Assembly (NCBI RefSeq): GCF_014643695.1
Contig: NZ_BMJY01000001.1
Location: 1 to 64,000, forward strand
DNA: 64,000 nt
Direction: 5' to 3'
Origin: Microbacterium album
GTDB taxonomy: Bacteria; Actinomycetota; Actinomycetes; Actinomycetales; Microbacteriaceae
Program-made: the position numbers and the translations under genes
The notes under the pieces: model-generated
The model's database searches: none
Told to the model about the DNA's origin: nothing
The model's input: the letters and a program-made list of their open reading frames with translations, nothing else
Part shown: positions 43,948 to 51,864 of the stretch, piece after piece
How the letters are laid out: each line of letters starts with the position of its first letter
Position numbering within the stretch: the stretch's first letter is position 1

Positions 43948-44940
43948 ATGACATACAGAGTCCTCTTCCTCAACCCGCTCAAGGACTACATCGATGGCCT
44001 CCGCGAGGCGACGCCGGAGGGCTTCGAGCTGACCGTATTGCCTGCGGGAACGACGGTGTCTGACATGTGTCGCGCTGCGGAGGACGCCGACTTCCTGATC
44101 TCCGGGGTCGAGGTTGCGGAAGAGGTGTTCCGGGCCGCCAAGAAGGTGCGATTCGTGCAGTACATGAGCTCGGGTTACGGGCAACTGCCGCTGCCCGTGC
44201 TCAACGAGCTCGGGATCCCGGTCGCGCAGATGAAGACGCATTCGATCTCCGTCGGCGAGCACGCCGTGGCTCTCATCCTTACTCTGCTGCGGCGGATTCC
44301 GTCCTCCATGCAGTTGCTGCGCGAGGGGAAGTGGCGCCCCGACCTGGACGAGACCTCGTACGGCGAGCTGTTCGGCAAGACCGTGGGGATTGTGGGGCTC
44401 GGGAACATCGGGCGGTGGATCGGCCGGATCGTGCACCACGGCTTCGGCGCGGAGGTGATCTACTACGACGCCGCGGAGATTCCACTGACGCTCTCCGAGC
44501 TCATCGCGGCAAAGCCCGTGCCCCTGGATGAACTCATGAGCCGCTCCGACGTCGTCTGCGTCAGCCTTCCCCTGAACGCGGAGTCGGAGAAGCTCATCGG
44601 CGCGGAGCAGCTGGCCCTGATGAGGTCGAGCGGCATTCTCGTCAACGTCGGGCGGGGTGAGGTGATCGATGAGGCCGCGCTCATCCGGGCGCTTCGTGAT
44701 CGAGCGATTGCGGGTGCCGGGCTGGATGTCTACGCGGTCGAGCCTTTGAGCCTCTCCAGCGAGCTGCTGACCCTTCCCAACGTCGTCTGCACTCCGCACA
44801 TGGCCGGCGTCGGCTGGGAGAATGTGCAGCGACGGATCGCCGCCGTCTGGAGCAATATCCAACTCGCAGCCCGCGGAGACGCCCCGAGCGGCGTGATCAC
44901 AGAGACGAAGCGCGCTCCGCAGCTGTCCGCGATGACGTGA
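43948..44940 (+). CDS. D-isomer-specific 2-hydroxyacid dehydrogenase
   Basis: 330 residues. NAD-binding VGIVGLGNIGRWIGRIVHHGFGAEV (start about residue 147), NVGRGEVIDEAALIRAL (about 234-250), catalytic Arg in CVSLPLNAESEKL region, Glu in DVYAVEP and His in PHMAGVGWENVQR (about 285-297). It reduces 2-oxoacids or oxidises D-2-hydroxyacids such as glycerate or glyoxylate/hydroxypyruvate. An upstream GTG at 43900 overlapping the previous stop is possible, but ATG at 43948 with AAAGG nine bases before it gives the usual N terminus. Last gene of the 2-hydroxyacid operon. Confidence 0.88.
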   Translation: MTYRVLFLNPLKDYIDGLREATPEGFELTVLPAGTTVSDMCRAAEDADFLISGVEVAEEVFRAAKKVRFVQYMSSGYGQLPLPVLNELGIPVAQMKTHSISVGEHAVALILTLLRRIPSSMQLLREGKWRPDLDETSYGELFGKTVGIVGLGNIGRWIGRIVHHGFGAEVIYYDAAEIPLTLSELIAAKPVPLDELMSRSDVVCVSLPLNAESEKLIGAEQLALMRSSGILVNVGRGEVIDEAALIRALRDRAIAGAGLDVYAVEPLSLSSELLTLPNVVCTPHMAGVGWENVQRRIAAVWSNIQLAARGDAPSGVITETKRAPQLSAMT

Positions 44941-45006
44941 GGGCACGGGCGGGATGTTCGAGGATCCGGCGACTCTCGTGAGGAGCCGTGCGTCGGCCGG
45001 CGCATG

Positions 45007-45021
45007 CGATGCCAGGCATCG
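45007..45021. promoter_or_regulatory. Perfect palindrome CGATGCC-A-GGCATCG (putative operator, site 1)
   Basis: Seven-base arms with a one-base centre. It lies 35 bases upstream of the TAGCCT -10 box of the SDR at 45068, an activator-type position. Imperfect copies occur at 49890, 51812 and 60533, each in an intergenic region of this catabolic cluster. Confidence 0.55.
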
Positions 45022-45055
45022 TCGCTGACGAGCGCCGCCGGCGCGCCCGCGTGGC

Positions 45056-45061
45056 TAGCCT
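45056..45061 (+). promoter_or_regulatory. -10 box TAGCCT, leaderless promoter of the SDR gene
   Basis: TAGCCT, six bases, then ATG at 45068; no ribosome-binding site. The palindrome at 45007-45021 lies just upstream. Confidence 0.55.
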
Positions 45062-45067
45062 GACGCC

Positions 45068-45856
45068 ATGATTTCTCCGAGGACGCCGACCGCCGCTGAG
45101 CTGTTCTCCTTGGAAGGGACGGTGGCGCTCGTCACCGGGGCGACCTCCGGCCTCGGTCTGGCGACCGCCCAGGTTCTCGCGTCCGCGGGCGCGACGACCG
45201 TGCTCAGCGGGCTCGCGTCCGAGGAACCGGAGGCGATCGCCGCGTCCCTGGCGGCGAGCGGCCTGCCGGTGGTCGGCCGGGCGTGCGATGTCCGCTTGAG
45301 GGATGAGCTCGAGGCGCTTGTCTCCTGGACGCTCGAAAACCACGGCCGCATCGACACGGTGTTCGCGAACGCGGGAGTGGCGTTGGACACGGGGCCGCAC
45401 CTGACGAGCACCGACGCTCAGCTCGATGTCATGTTCGACATCCACGTGAGCAGCGTGCTCCGGCTGGCGAACCTGACGATCCCGTCCATGGCCGAGCGCG
45501 GAAGCGGCGCCTTCATCATCATGTCGAGCCTGGCCGGGCTGCGCGGCAACTCCCTCATCGGCCTGTACGGCATCACCAAAGCGGCGAACGCGCAGCTCGC
45601 GCGAAACCTCGCCGTGCAGTGGGGTGCGCACGGCGTGCGGGTCAACGCCGTCTCGCCGGGTGTGATCGCGACGGATTTCGCCAAGCCGATCACCGAGGGC
45701 GCCGGTCGCGATGTGCGCCTGGCCAAGACGCCCATGCGTCGTTTCGGCGACGCGAGCCATGTCGCAGGCACCGTGCTGTGGCTCGCGTCTCCCGCCGGGT
45801 CCTTCACGACCGGGCAGAACATCATCGTCGACGGCGGCACGATGGTGAGCGACTGA
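45068..45856 (+). CDS. Short-chain dehydrogenase/reductase (SDR)
   Basis: 262 residues. Rossmann motif VTGATSGLGLATA (about residues 23-35), NAG in FANAGVAL (about 99-106), catalytic Ser in MSSLAG and Y-x3-K in YGITKAANAQL (about 166-176), and the C-terminal TTGQNIIVDGGTMVS. A classical NAD(P)-dependent SDR acting on an alcohol/ketone pair. It is the first gene of a two-gene operon with the NIPSNAP-like protein (TGATG junction), convergent with the LysR gene. Confidence 0.88.
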   Translation: MISPRTPTAAELFSLEGTVALVTGATSGLGLATAQVLASAGATTVLSGLASEEPEAIAASLAASGLPVVGRACDVRLRDELEALVSWTLENHGRIDTVFANAGVALDTGPHLTSTDAQLDVMFDIHVSSVLRLANLTIPSMAERGSGAFIIMSSLAGLRGNSLIGLYGITKAANAQLARNLAVQWGAHGVRVNAVSPGVIATDFAKPITEGAGRDVRLAKTPMRRFGDASHVAGTVLWLASPAGSFTTGQNIIVDGGTMVSD

Positions 45857-46167
45857 TGGTCGTCCCGGAGGACCGCACCGTGATGCTCCGGCGGTACCGT
45901 CTGGCCGATGGTACGGCCGACGAGTTCGTGGCGTGGTGGCGGGCGCGCATCCTGCCCCTGCGCGCCGCTGCGGGGTTCCGCGTGGACTGGGCGTATCTCG
46001 ATCGCGAGAACGAGACGTTCACCTGGATGGTCTCGTATCCCGGAGGTCGAGCGGACTTCGAAGCCGCGGAGGACACCTACAGTTCCTCGCCTGAGCGTGC
46101 TGCAGCGATCGCTGTGGCCCCGCCCCTCCGGGACGCATCGGTGGGATACCCCGAGCGGGTCGTCTGA
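45856..46167 (+). CDS. Small NIPSNAP-like (dimeric alpha-beta barrel) protein
   Basis: 103 residues, ATG inside the SDR stop. LRRYRLADGTADEFVAWWRARILPLRAAAGFRV followed by FTWMVSYPGG and DFEAAEDTYSSSPER is the pattern of NIPSNAP/ferredoxin-like alpha-beta barrel proteins, which often sit in catabolic operons as small enzymes or auxiliary proteins. Its last 91 bases overlap the convergent LysR gene. Confidence 0.6.
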   Translation: MVVPEDRTVMLRRYRLADGTADEFVAWWRARILPLRAAAGFRVDWAYLDRENETFTWMVSYPGGRADFEAAEDTYSSSPERAAAIAVAPPLRDASVGYPERVV

Positions 46168-47135
46168 CCAGAGGGGCGGGGTTGCGAGGGCGGCGCCGGC
46201 CAGACCTCGGCGAACTCCGTCCCGAACTCGACCACCTCGGCCGTCTTGCGCAGCACCGAGACGAGCCAGCGCAGGGCCGGGTCGTTGGTCTTGGACGGGT
46301 GCCAGAAGACCGCTTCGATGAGGGTGGAGTGCGGCAGCGGCGTGTCCGCGACGACGAGGCCGAGAGGTTCCGCATAGAGCTCGGCGACACGCGAAGGCAC
46401 CATGCCGTACATGTCCGTCCCCTGGATCATGAACGGAAGCGAGAGGAAGCCGGGCAGGGTCATGGCCACCCGCGGCTCGATGCCGGCTGCCGAGAGGGCA
46501 TCGTCCGAGATCGTGATGACGTTCTCGGCGAACACCACCTGGGCGTAGGGGAGGTCGGCCAGATCCTCCAGCTCGAATCGCGCCCCCCGGAGCCGCGGGT
46601 TCTCCGCGCTGGCGATGCACACGAGGCTGTCCGAGAACAGCGACTGGCGCTTGCCGGGGATCCCCCGGTTGACGGAGGAGATGACCACATCGGCCCTGAG
46701 CAGATCCACCGGGCTCACCGGTTGCTGCCCGGTGAGGGTGCCGAACTCGACCGATGTGTCCGGTGCCTCGTCCCGGAGGATGCCCCGGAGCGTGCTCGAC
46801 ATTGTCGCGAGCACGTAATCCGAGGCCCAGATGTGGAAGCGGCGATCGCTCGTGGCGGGGTCGAACATCGGCCGGAGGTTGAAGGTGCGGCCCACCTCCC
46901 GGAGCGCGTCTCGGACCAGGGGCTGGAGCCGTTCGGCCTTCGGCGTCAGATCGAACGAGCGTCCGTTGCGGATGAGCAGCTGGTCATCGAGCAGCGCGCG
47001 CAGCTTCGCCAGCGCTCCGCTCACGGCCGGCTGAGACATCCCCACGGCCAACCCCGCCCTCGTCAGGCTTCGCTCCCGGAGGACGGCGTCGAGCACCACC
47101 ACCAGATTCGCGTCGATGCGCCTCAGATCGTTCAT
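46077..47135 (-). CDS. LysR family transcriptional regulator
   Basis: 352 residues. N-terminal HTH: DANLVVVLDAVLRERSLTRAGLAVGMSQPAVSGALAKLR (about residues 7-45), followed by the periplasmic-binding-like effector domain (DRRFHIWASDYVLATM, TDMYGMVPSRVAELYAEPLGL). This is the NodD/NahR-like subgroup layout. The last about 40 residues are a low-complexity tail lying opposite the NIPSNAP-like gene. It follows the FAH-family gene by 50 bases on the same strand and is a leading candidate for the regulator that recognises the CGATGCC-N-GGCATCG palindromes. Confidence 0.88.
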   Translation of the reverse strand: MNDLRRIDANLVVVLDAVLRERSLTRAGLAVGMSQPAVSGALAKLRALLDDQLLIRNGRSFDLTPKAERLQPLVRDALREVGRTFNLRPMFDPATSDRRFHIWASDYVLATMSSTLRGILRDEAPDTSVEFGTLTGQQPVSPVDLLRADVVISSVNRGIPGKRQSLFSDSLVCIASAENPRLRGARFELEDLADLPYAQVVFAENVITISDDALSAAGIEPRVAMTLPGFLSLPFMIQGTDMYGMVPSRVAELYAEPLGLVVADTPLPHSTLIEAVFWHPSKTNDPALRWLVSVLRKTAEVVEFGTEFAEVWPAPPSQPRPSGQTTRSGYPTDASRRGGATAIAAARSGEEL

Positions 47136-47185
47136 TCGGACCGCCCCATCGTCTCGTCCGGAAACGAGTCTATGGTCTGTCGTGC

Positions 47186-48148
47186 TCAGAGGCGGTCGGG
47201 GCCGTACGTGCGGCGGGCGCGGGGAACCGTGTGGGCGGGACTGGTCGTCTCCACGATGCGGTTCGTGATCTCGCCGAGCCCTTCGACCTCCATCTTGACC
47301 ACGTCGCCGACCTGCAACGGCGGAGGCGTGAGCTGGCCGGTGCGACTCCAGGACTCGGAGAGCGCCCCCGTGGAAGCGGTACCGGAGCCCAAGACGTCGC
47401 CCGCGCCGACGAAGGCGTCCCGAGAAGCGTGCACGAGCATCTCCTCGAACGACCACGACATGTTCTTGAGGTTGTCGGAACCGACCACCTCGCCGTTGAT
47501 CGACACGGTCATGGGGAGGTCGTAGCGGTCCCCGTCGCGGTACTCGCGCAGTTCCTCCGGGGTGGTGATCCACGGGCCGAGCGTGTTGGCGAAGTCCTTG
47601 CCCTTCGAAGGACCGAGGCCGACGCGCATCTCCTCGCCCTGGACGTCTCGCGCGGACCAGTCGTTCCAGATGCAGTACCCGGCGATGTGCTCGGCGGCAT
47701 CCTCGATTGCGAGGTCGCGGACCGTGTGCTTCACGATCGCGGCGACCTCGAGCTCGAAGTCGAGCCGCTGCGTGAAGGGGGGCATGGGGATATCGGCGCC
47801 GGTACCCACAACGGACCACGGGTTGGCGAAGAGGAACCGGGGCGCTTCGTACCACTGCTCGGGCACGGAACCATCGCCCGGCTCGCCCTTCTTCATGCCG
47901 GCGATGTGCGCCTCGAAGGTGACGAAGTCGCGCAGCGCGCGCGGCTCCACGGGAGCCAGCAGGCGCGTGTCCTCGATGGGCTTGCGCTGCTGACGACCCG
48001 TGTTGATCAGGATGTCCGTGCGCTCGTGCTCCGGTGCCTGAAGAAGAGTGAGGATGTCGAGGTCGCGGGGGATGTCGTGCACACGGCCGTGGCGGACCAC
48101 ACCCGTGTGCACGATGCCGTTCTCGACGTAACGGGCGTAGCGCGGCAT
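47186..48148 (-). CDS. Fumarylacetoacetate hydrolase (FAH) family protein, copy 1
   Basis: 320 residues, ATG overlapping the ABM stop (TGATG). FAH-fold signatures: FVTFEAHIAGMKKGEPG, RLDFELEVAAIV with the metal Glu pair (about residues 128-139), IWNDWSARDVQGEEMRVGLGPSKGKDFANTLGPWI (about 157-191) with the metal Asp, and GDVLGSGTASTG. Enzymes of this size split or isomerise acylpyruvates or 2-oxoenoates at the end of aromatic ring-cleavage routes. It closely resembles the second copy at 49998 (shared NDWSARDVQ and GKDF), so the two may act on related intermediates. Confidence 0.88.
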   Translation of the reverse strand: MPRYARYVENGIVHTGVVRHGRVHDIPRDLDILTLLQAPEHERTDILINTGRQQRKPIEDTRLLAPVEPRALRDFVTFEAHIAGMKKGEPGDGSVPEQWYEAPRFLFANPWSVVGTGADIPMPPFTQRLDFELEVAAIVKHTVRDLAIEDAAEHIAGYCIWNDWSARDVQGEEMRVGLGPSKGKDFANTLGPWITTPEELREYRDGDRYDLPMTVSINGEVVGSDNLKNMSWSFEEMLVHASRDAFVGAGDVLGSGTASTGALSESWSRTGQLTPPPLQVGDVVKMEVEGLGEITNRIVETTSPAHTVPRARRTYGPDRL

Positions 48149-48441
48149 CAGAAGTCCAGAGTCTCGTAGAAGTCGCGCTGGCGCGTCTCGAGCGCCGGGA
48201 TCGCGGATCCGAGAGCCCACTTCTCGAAGTGGGGGTACGTCGCGTGCGCCTTGAACGCGTCCTCGTCGACGTACACCTCGAAGATGCGGAAGATGTTCGG
48301 CTCCTCCGGGCTCTGGTAGGCCTGGTAATAGAGGTTGCCGGGCTCCTCGCGCGACGCGGGGGAGAGGTGCTCCAGCGCGGTGCGGACGGTCTCCTCCTCA
48401 CCGGGCTTGGCGATCCAGGTGGCGCTGCAGACATATGCCAT
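48148..48441 (-). CDS. Antibiotic biosynthesis monooxygenase (ABM) domain protein, quinol-monooxygenase-like
   Basis: 97 residues, ATG after AAAGGA. The whole protein is one ferredoxin-like ABM domain: CSATWIAKPGEEETVRTALEHL, EPGNLYYQAYQSPEEPNIFRIFEVYVDEDAFKAHATYPHFEKW. ABM dimers act as cofactor-free monooxygenases on quinols (YgiN type) or as isomerases. It heads the ABM-FAH-LysR transcript; two hairpins separate it from the sugar-binding protein gene upstream. Confidence 0.82.
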   Translation of the reverse strand: MAYVCSATWIAKPGEEETVRTALEHLSPASREEPGNLYYQAYQSPEEPNIFRIFEVYVDEDAFKAHATYPHFEKWALGSAIPALETRQRDFYETLDF

Positions 48442-48476
48442 GGGGGTTCCTTTCTCAACGTCTTCGTCGGGTGTGC

Positions 48477-48511
48477 CCCGTCGCCCCCACGCTAGGGGCG
48501 GGGGCGACGGG
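48477..48511 (-). terminator. Hairpin between the binding-protein and ABM genes
   Basis: CCCGTCGCCCCC (48477-48488) pairs perfectly with GGGGGCGACGGG (48500-48511) around an 11-base loop. Confidence 0.5.
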
Positions 48512-48574
48512 CGGCCATGTGTCTTCCTCGATGACAGGCATCGGGAGGGGCGGCCTTGCACGGGCGGCCGGACC

Positions 48575-48611
48575 GTGCCGTGCGCGGATCGCGGGGATCC
48601 GCGCACGGCAC
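48575..48611 (-). terminator. Terminator of the sugar-type binding-protein gene
   Basis: GTGCCGTGCGCGGATC (48575-48590) and its perfect complement (48596-48611) form a 16-bp stem with a five-base loop, seven bases past the stop codon at 48619. Confidence 0.75.
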
Positions 48612-48618
48612 TGCGGGG

Positions 48619-49767
48619 CTACTGCTTGCCCCATGCCTCCAGGAACTTGGACTGCCAATCGATGGATCCGTTGTACGGACCCGAGTCGGGCAGGTTGTTG
48701 TCGGCGTCGACGACCTGCAGCGACTGCCCGATGAAGGCGGGCTCCTCGCCGTTCAGAACCCGGATGGCCGTGTCGATGGATCCCCACGCCTCCCAGTTCT
48801 GCGCGATCCCGACCGTGGCGGTGATCCCCGGCTGCCCCTCGCGGATCATGTCGATCGCCGCCTCGCTGCCGAAGGCGCCCACAACGACCGCCTGGTCCCC
48901 GAAGCCGGCCTGGTCGATCGCGGCGGCCAGACCGGTCACGAGGTACGAGTCCGTGGACATCGTCACGGCGTTGATCTCGGGATTGCTCAGCAGAGCGCTG
49001 GTCACCTTCTGCAGATACGAGTTGTTCGCCGTCTCCGGGTCGGAGATGTCGAGCACGTGGACCTCGCCGCCGCCGAGTTCCTCGAGCCGGGCCTGGAAGG
49101 CCTCGGTGATCCACGCCCCCCAGGCGTTGGAGGTCGAGTTGAGGACGAGCGCGTTGACGTCTCCGTTGTTCTTGCCGAACACGTAGTCGGCCTGCACTTC
49201 GCCGATCGTCTGGAAGATCTCCGAGGCCGAGCGGTCCGGGAGCCACTTGCGCTCCGACCCCCATCGCTTCGGATCGCAGTCGTCCACACCGCCGCCGCCG
49301 ACGATGGTGACACCGGCCTCGGCGGCCTCCGCGAATGCCGCGGCAGCACTGCTGCAGCTCACCCCGATGGGGACGAGGACATCGGCGCCCGCGGCGACGG
49401 CTTGCCGGATGGCTGTGGCGAAGCCCTCGGGATTGAGCTTGCCGTCGACGATGGTCGCGTTCCACCCGGCGGCTTGAGCGGCCTCGACCATCGAGGCCGA
49501 CGGTCCTGCGCAGGTGGGGAGCTGCTCGCCACACGACATGACGAAGAAGTCGATTCCCTCCGGCGGCGTCGTCGGCGCCAGGTCCTCCAGGGTCGAGCCG
49601 TAGCCCTCGTAGGCCAGCTCGAGCGCGGCGGCGGCCGCTTCGGACAGCTCGTCGTCTCCACCCGAACCGGTCTGGTCCCCCGGCTGCGTGGCTCCGCCGC
49701 ACGCCGCGAGCATAAGCGCGGCGATCGCCAGGCCGGCAAGCGAGCCGGCGCTCCTTGCATTGATCAC
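48619..49767 (-). CDS. Sugar-type ABC substrate-binding lipoprotein (orphan)
   Basis: 382 residues, GTG start after AGGAGG. Signal peptide ending LMLAAC with the lipid-anchor Cys at about residue 23, then the periplasmic-binding-protein type 1 (Peripla_BP_4) pattern: IDFFVMSCGEQLPTC, AAQAAGWNATIVDGKLNPEGFATAIRQAVAAGADVLV (about residues 95-131) and a C-terminal lobe with STDSYLVTGLAAAIDQAGFGDQAVVVG. Such proteins usually feed RbsABC-type sugar importers, but no permease or ATPase of that type is in the window. It is flanked by its own terminator and by an operator-like palindrome at 49813. Confidence 0.88.
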   Translation of the reverse strand: MINARSAGSLAGLAIAALMLAACGGATQPGDQTGSGGDDELSEAAAAALELAYEGYGSTLEDLAPTTPPEGIDFFVMSCGEQLPTCAGPSASMVEAAQAAGWNATIVDGKLNPEGFATAIRQAVAAGADVLVPIGVSCSSAAAAFAEAAEAGVTIVGGGGVDDCDPKRWGSERKWLPDRSASEIFQTIGEVQADYVFGKNNGDVNALVLNSTSNAWGAWITEAFQARLEELGGGEVHVLDISDPETANNSYLQKVTSALLSNPEINAVTMSTDSYLVTGLAAAIDQAGFGDQAVVVGAFGSEAAIDMIREGQPGITATVGIAQNWEAWGSIDTAIRVLNGEEPAFIGQSLQVVDADNNLPDSGPYNGSIDWQSKFLEAWGKQ

Positions 49768-49812
49768 TGTTTCCTCCTGATGCGTCGTGGCAGCGCCGCA
49801 CGCTCGGGACGT

Positions 49813-49826
49813 CGGCAGCGCTGCCG
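49813..49826. promoter_or_regulatory. 14-base perfect palindrome CGGCAGCGCTGCCG, LacI-type operator-like
   Basis: It lies 46 bases upstream of the binding-protein start and has the central AGCGCT seen in many LacI/GalR operators. No LacI-family gene is in the window. Confidence 0.4.
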
Positions 49827-49889
49827 TGGGACGCCCGCCATTGGGCGTCTCGTTCGGGCCAGCATGCCGTCATCGCCGCCCGGGGTTCG

Positions 49890-49904
49890 CGATGTCTGGC
49901 ATCG
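49890..49904. promoter_or_regulatory. Palindrome CGATGTC-T-GGCATCG (putative operator, site 2)
   Basis: One mismatch from perfect symmetry and one base in the arms different from site 1; the flanking G and C extend the arms to eight bases. It lies upstream of the binding-protein gene. Confidence 0.5.
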
Positions 49905-49997
49905 CCGACCGCGATACCACGCGTGGACCTCGGCGGGCCGGCGGTGCGATTTTCCTCTTATCCCACGCCGGCGGGGGAACCGAGCGCAAAGGGGATG

Positions 49998-50975
49998 TCA
50001 GCGGGCGCGCTGACGCGCCCGAGGGCGAGCGGACGGGATCTCGGGGACGACGACAGGGGCGCCGACCGTCCCGGTCAGCTCACCGAGCCGCTCCACGACG
50101 AGCGTGACGACGTCGCCCGTCGTGAGCGGTGACGGGGTGCGGGAGCCGTTGCGGCCCCAGAGCTCGCCCAGGCATCCGCCGTTTCCGGCCGTCCCCGAGC
50201 CGAGCACGTCTCCCGGGGCGACCCGGGTGTTGCGCGACGCGTACGCCACCAGCTCGCCGAACGGCCACCCCATGTTGGAGAGGAGGTCGTGCCCGACCCG
50301 CTCGCCGTTGATCAGCGCCTCCACCGCCAGGGCGAGGAACCCCTCCTCATCGACGAGGTCGGCCACCTCGTCCGCGGTGACGATCCAGGGGCCGAGCGTC
50401 GTGCCGAAGTCCTTGCCCTTCGCGGGTCCGAGGCGCACCTTCATCTCCCGGGCCTGGACGTCTCGGGCCGACCAGTCGTTCATGATCGTGTAGCCGAAGA
50501 TCGCCGCCGCTCCCTCCGCCGCCGTCAGGTTCCCGCCATGCCGTGGCGGCCTCCCGATGACGGCCGCGACCTCGAGCTCGAAGTCCAGCGCCTGCGTCTC
50601 GGGCGGCGTCACGGTGTCTGCCGGCCCCAGCACCGAGTGCGGATTCGTGAAGTAGAAGGTGGGGTAGCGGTACCACTCTTCGGGGACGCCGCCCTTGCCG
50701 TCCACTGAGACCGCGACGCCTTCCACGTGCTCCTCGAACGCGACGAAGTCGCGGATCGTGGTGGGCCTCAATGGCGCGAGCAGCCTGACCGCCTCGAGAG
50801 CGGGTTCAGATCCGGAGGATGCGTCGATCAGCCGGCCGCCGAGCTCGAGCGCCGCGTCCAGCCCTGACTCGAGCACCGATTGGACGGAGGTCGCGCCGGG
50901 GAACGGGAGGACGCGGCCGTCGTGGACGAGCCCCTCCTGGACGCACCCGTCATGGAGCCAGCGTGCGATGCGCAT
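49998..50975 (-). CDS. FAH family protein, copy 2
   Basis: 325 residues. FVAFEEHVEGVAVS, LDFELEVAAVIG (metal Glu residues, about 129-140), IMNDWSARDVQAREMKVRLGPAKGKDFGTTLGPWI (about 162-196), and VAPGDVLGSGTAGNGGCLGEL. Same fold and length as copy 1 at 47186 but clearly diverged. It starts four bases after the cyclase stop and so forms an operon with it. The last 20 residues are Pro/Arg-rich. Confidence 0.87.
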   Translation of the reverse strand: MRIARWLHDGCVQEGLVHDGRVLPFPGATSVQSVLESGLDAALELGGRLIDASSGSEPALEAVRLLAPLRPTTIRDFVAFEEHVEGVAVSVDGKGGVPEEWYRYPTFYFTNPHSVLGPADTVTPPETQALDFELEVAAVIGRPPRHGGNLTAAEGAAAIFGYTIMNDWSARDVQAREMKVRLGPAKGKDFGTTLGPWIVTADEVADLVDEEGFLALAVEALINGERVGHDLLSNMGWPFGELVAYASRNTRVAPGDVLGSGTAGNGGCLGELWGRNGSRTPSPLTTGDVVTLVVERLGELTGTVGAPVVVPEIPSARPRARQRAR

Positions 50976-50978
50976 CCG

Positions 50979-51746
50979 TCAGTCCTCCAGGATCGCGACG
51001 GCCCGTGTCCAACCGGCCGAGGCCCCGCGCACCTTCGCCGGGAAGCACGCGACGGTGAATCCCGTGGGTGGCAGTTCGTCGAGGTGCTGCAGCTTCTCGA
51101 TCTGGCAGTACCCCACGTCGGCCCCCGCCTTGTGCCCCTCCCAGACGACAGACGGGTCGCCCGTCTCCTCGAACAGCCGCCGGTTCGCGCTGACGGGCAA
51201 GTCCCAGCCCCACGCGTCGGTGCCCACGACGCGGATGCCCTGGCCGGTGAGGTGCAGCGTCGCCTCGCGGCCGAAGCCGATGCCCGTGTCGATGTAGTCG
51301 TCGCGTCCGTACGCTGCGGAGGCCACCGTGTGCATCAGCACGATGTCGAACGGCTTCAGCTCGACGCCGATCCGTTCGAGCTCAGCGTCGATCTCTGCGG
51401 CGGTGACGACGTGCCCGGTCGGCAGGTGGCGGAGATCGAGCTTCACGCCGGGGCGGAAGAACCAGTCCAGCGGCACCTCGTCGATCGTCCAGGCCTTCTC
51501 GCCGCCGTTCATCGTCGGGTGGTAGTGCCACGGAGCGTCGACGTGCGTGCCCGCGTGGGTCGTGAGGGTCAGCGTCTCGGCGGCGAGGCCCTGCCCCTCG
51601 GGAAGCTGCTCAGGAAGGATGCCGTACATCGCCCGCATGTCCTCGCGTCCGGCGATGTGGTCCTTGTACTCGATCCGGGGACGCAGGAACGGCGGATCCA
51701 CGGGGATCACGTCATCGAGGGGCATCGAGAGGTCGACGAAACGCAT
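50979..51746 (-). CDS. Cyclase family protein (kynurenine formamidase-like metal hydrolase)
   Basis: 255 residues, ATG after AAAGGAGC. The metal-binding HAGTHVDAPWHYHP (about residues 64-77, HxGTHxDxPxH pattern) defines the cyclase/KynB family; further His/Glu ligands are seen in GTDAWGWDLP and EGHKAG. Members hydrolyse N-formyl or cyclic amides, or isatin. It is about 20-40 residues longer than KynB. With FAH copy 2 it forms a two-gene operon whose upstream region contains site 3 of the palindrome. Confidence 0.85.
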   Translation of the reverse strand: MRFVDLSMPLDDVIPVDPPFLRPRIEYKDHIAGREDMRAMYGILPEQLPEGQGLAAETLTLTTHAGTHVDAPWHYHPTMNGGEKAWTIDEVPLDWFFRPGVKLDLRHLPTGHVVTAAEIDAELERIGVELKPFDIVLMHTVASAAYGRDDYIDTGIGFGREATLHLTGQGIRVVGTDAWGWDLPVSANRRLFEETGDPSVVWEGHKAGADVGYCQIEKLQHLDELPPTGFTVACFPAKVRGASAGWTRAVAILED

Positions 51747-51811
51747 GGGTAGCTCCTTTGCTGATGAGGCCATTCTTCGAGCTGTCGGGGCCGGGCGACA
51801 TCGCGTGCTGG

Positions 51812-51826
51812 GGATGTGTGCCATCG
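51812..51826. promoter_or_regulatory. Degenerate palindrome (putative operator, site 3)
   Basis: On the minus strand it reads CGATGGC-A-CACATCC, matching site 1 at 11 of 15 bases. A weaker copy, GGATGGC-T-GGCACGG, follows at 51834-51848. Both lie 66-102 bases upstream of the cyclase start. Confidence 0.35.
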
Positions 51827-51864
51827 GCCGACAGGATGGCTGGCACGGCTCCCGAGTCTGTGCA

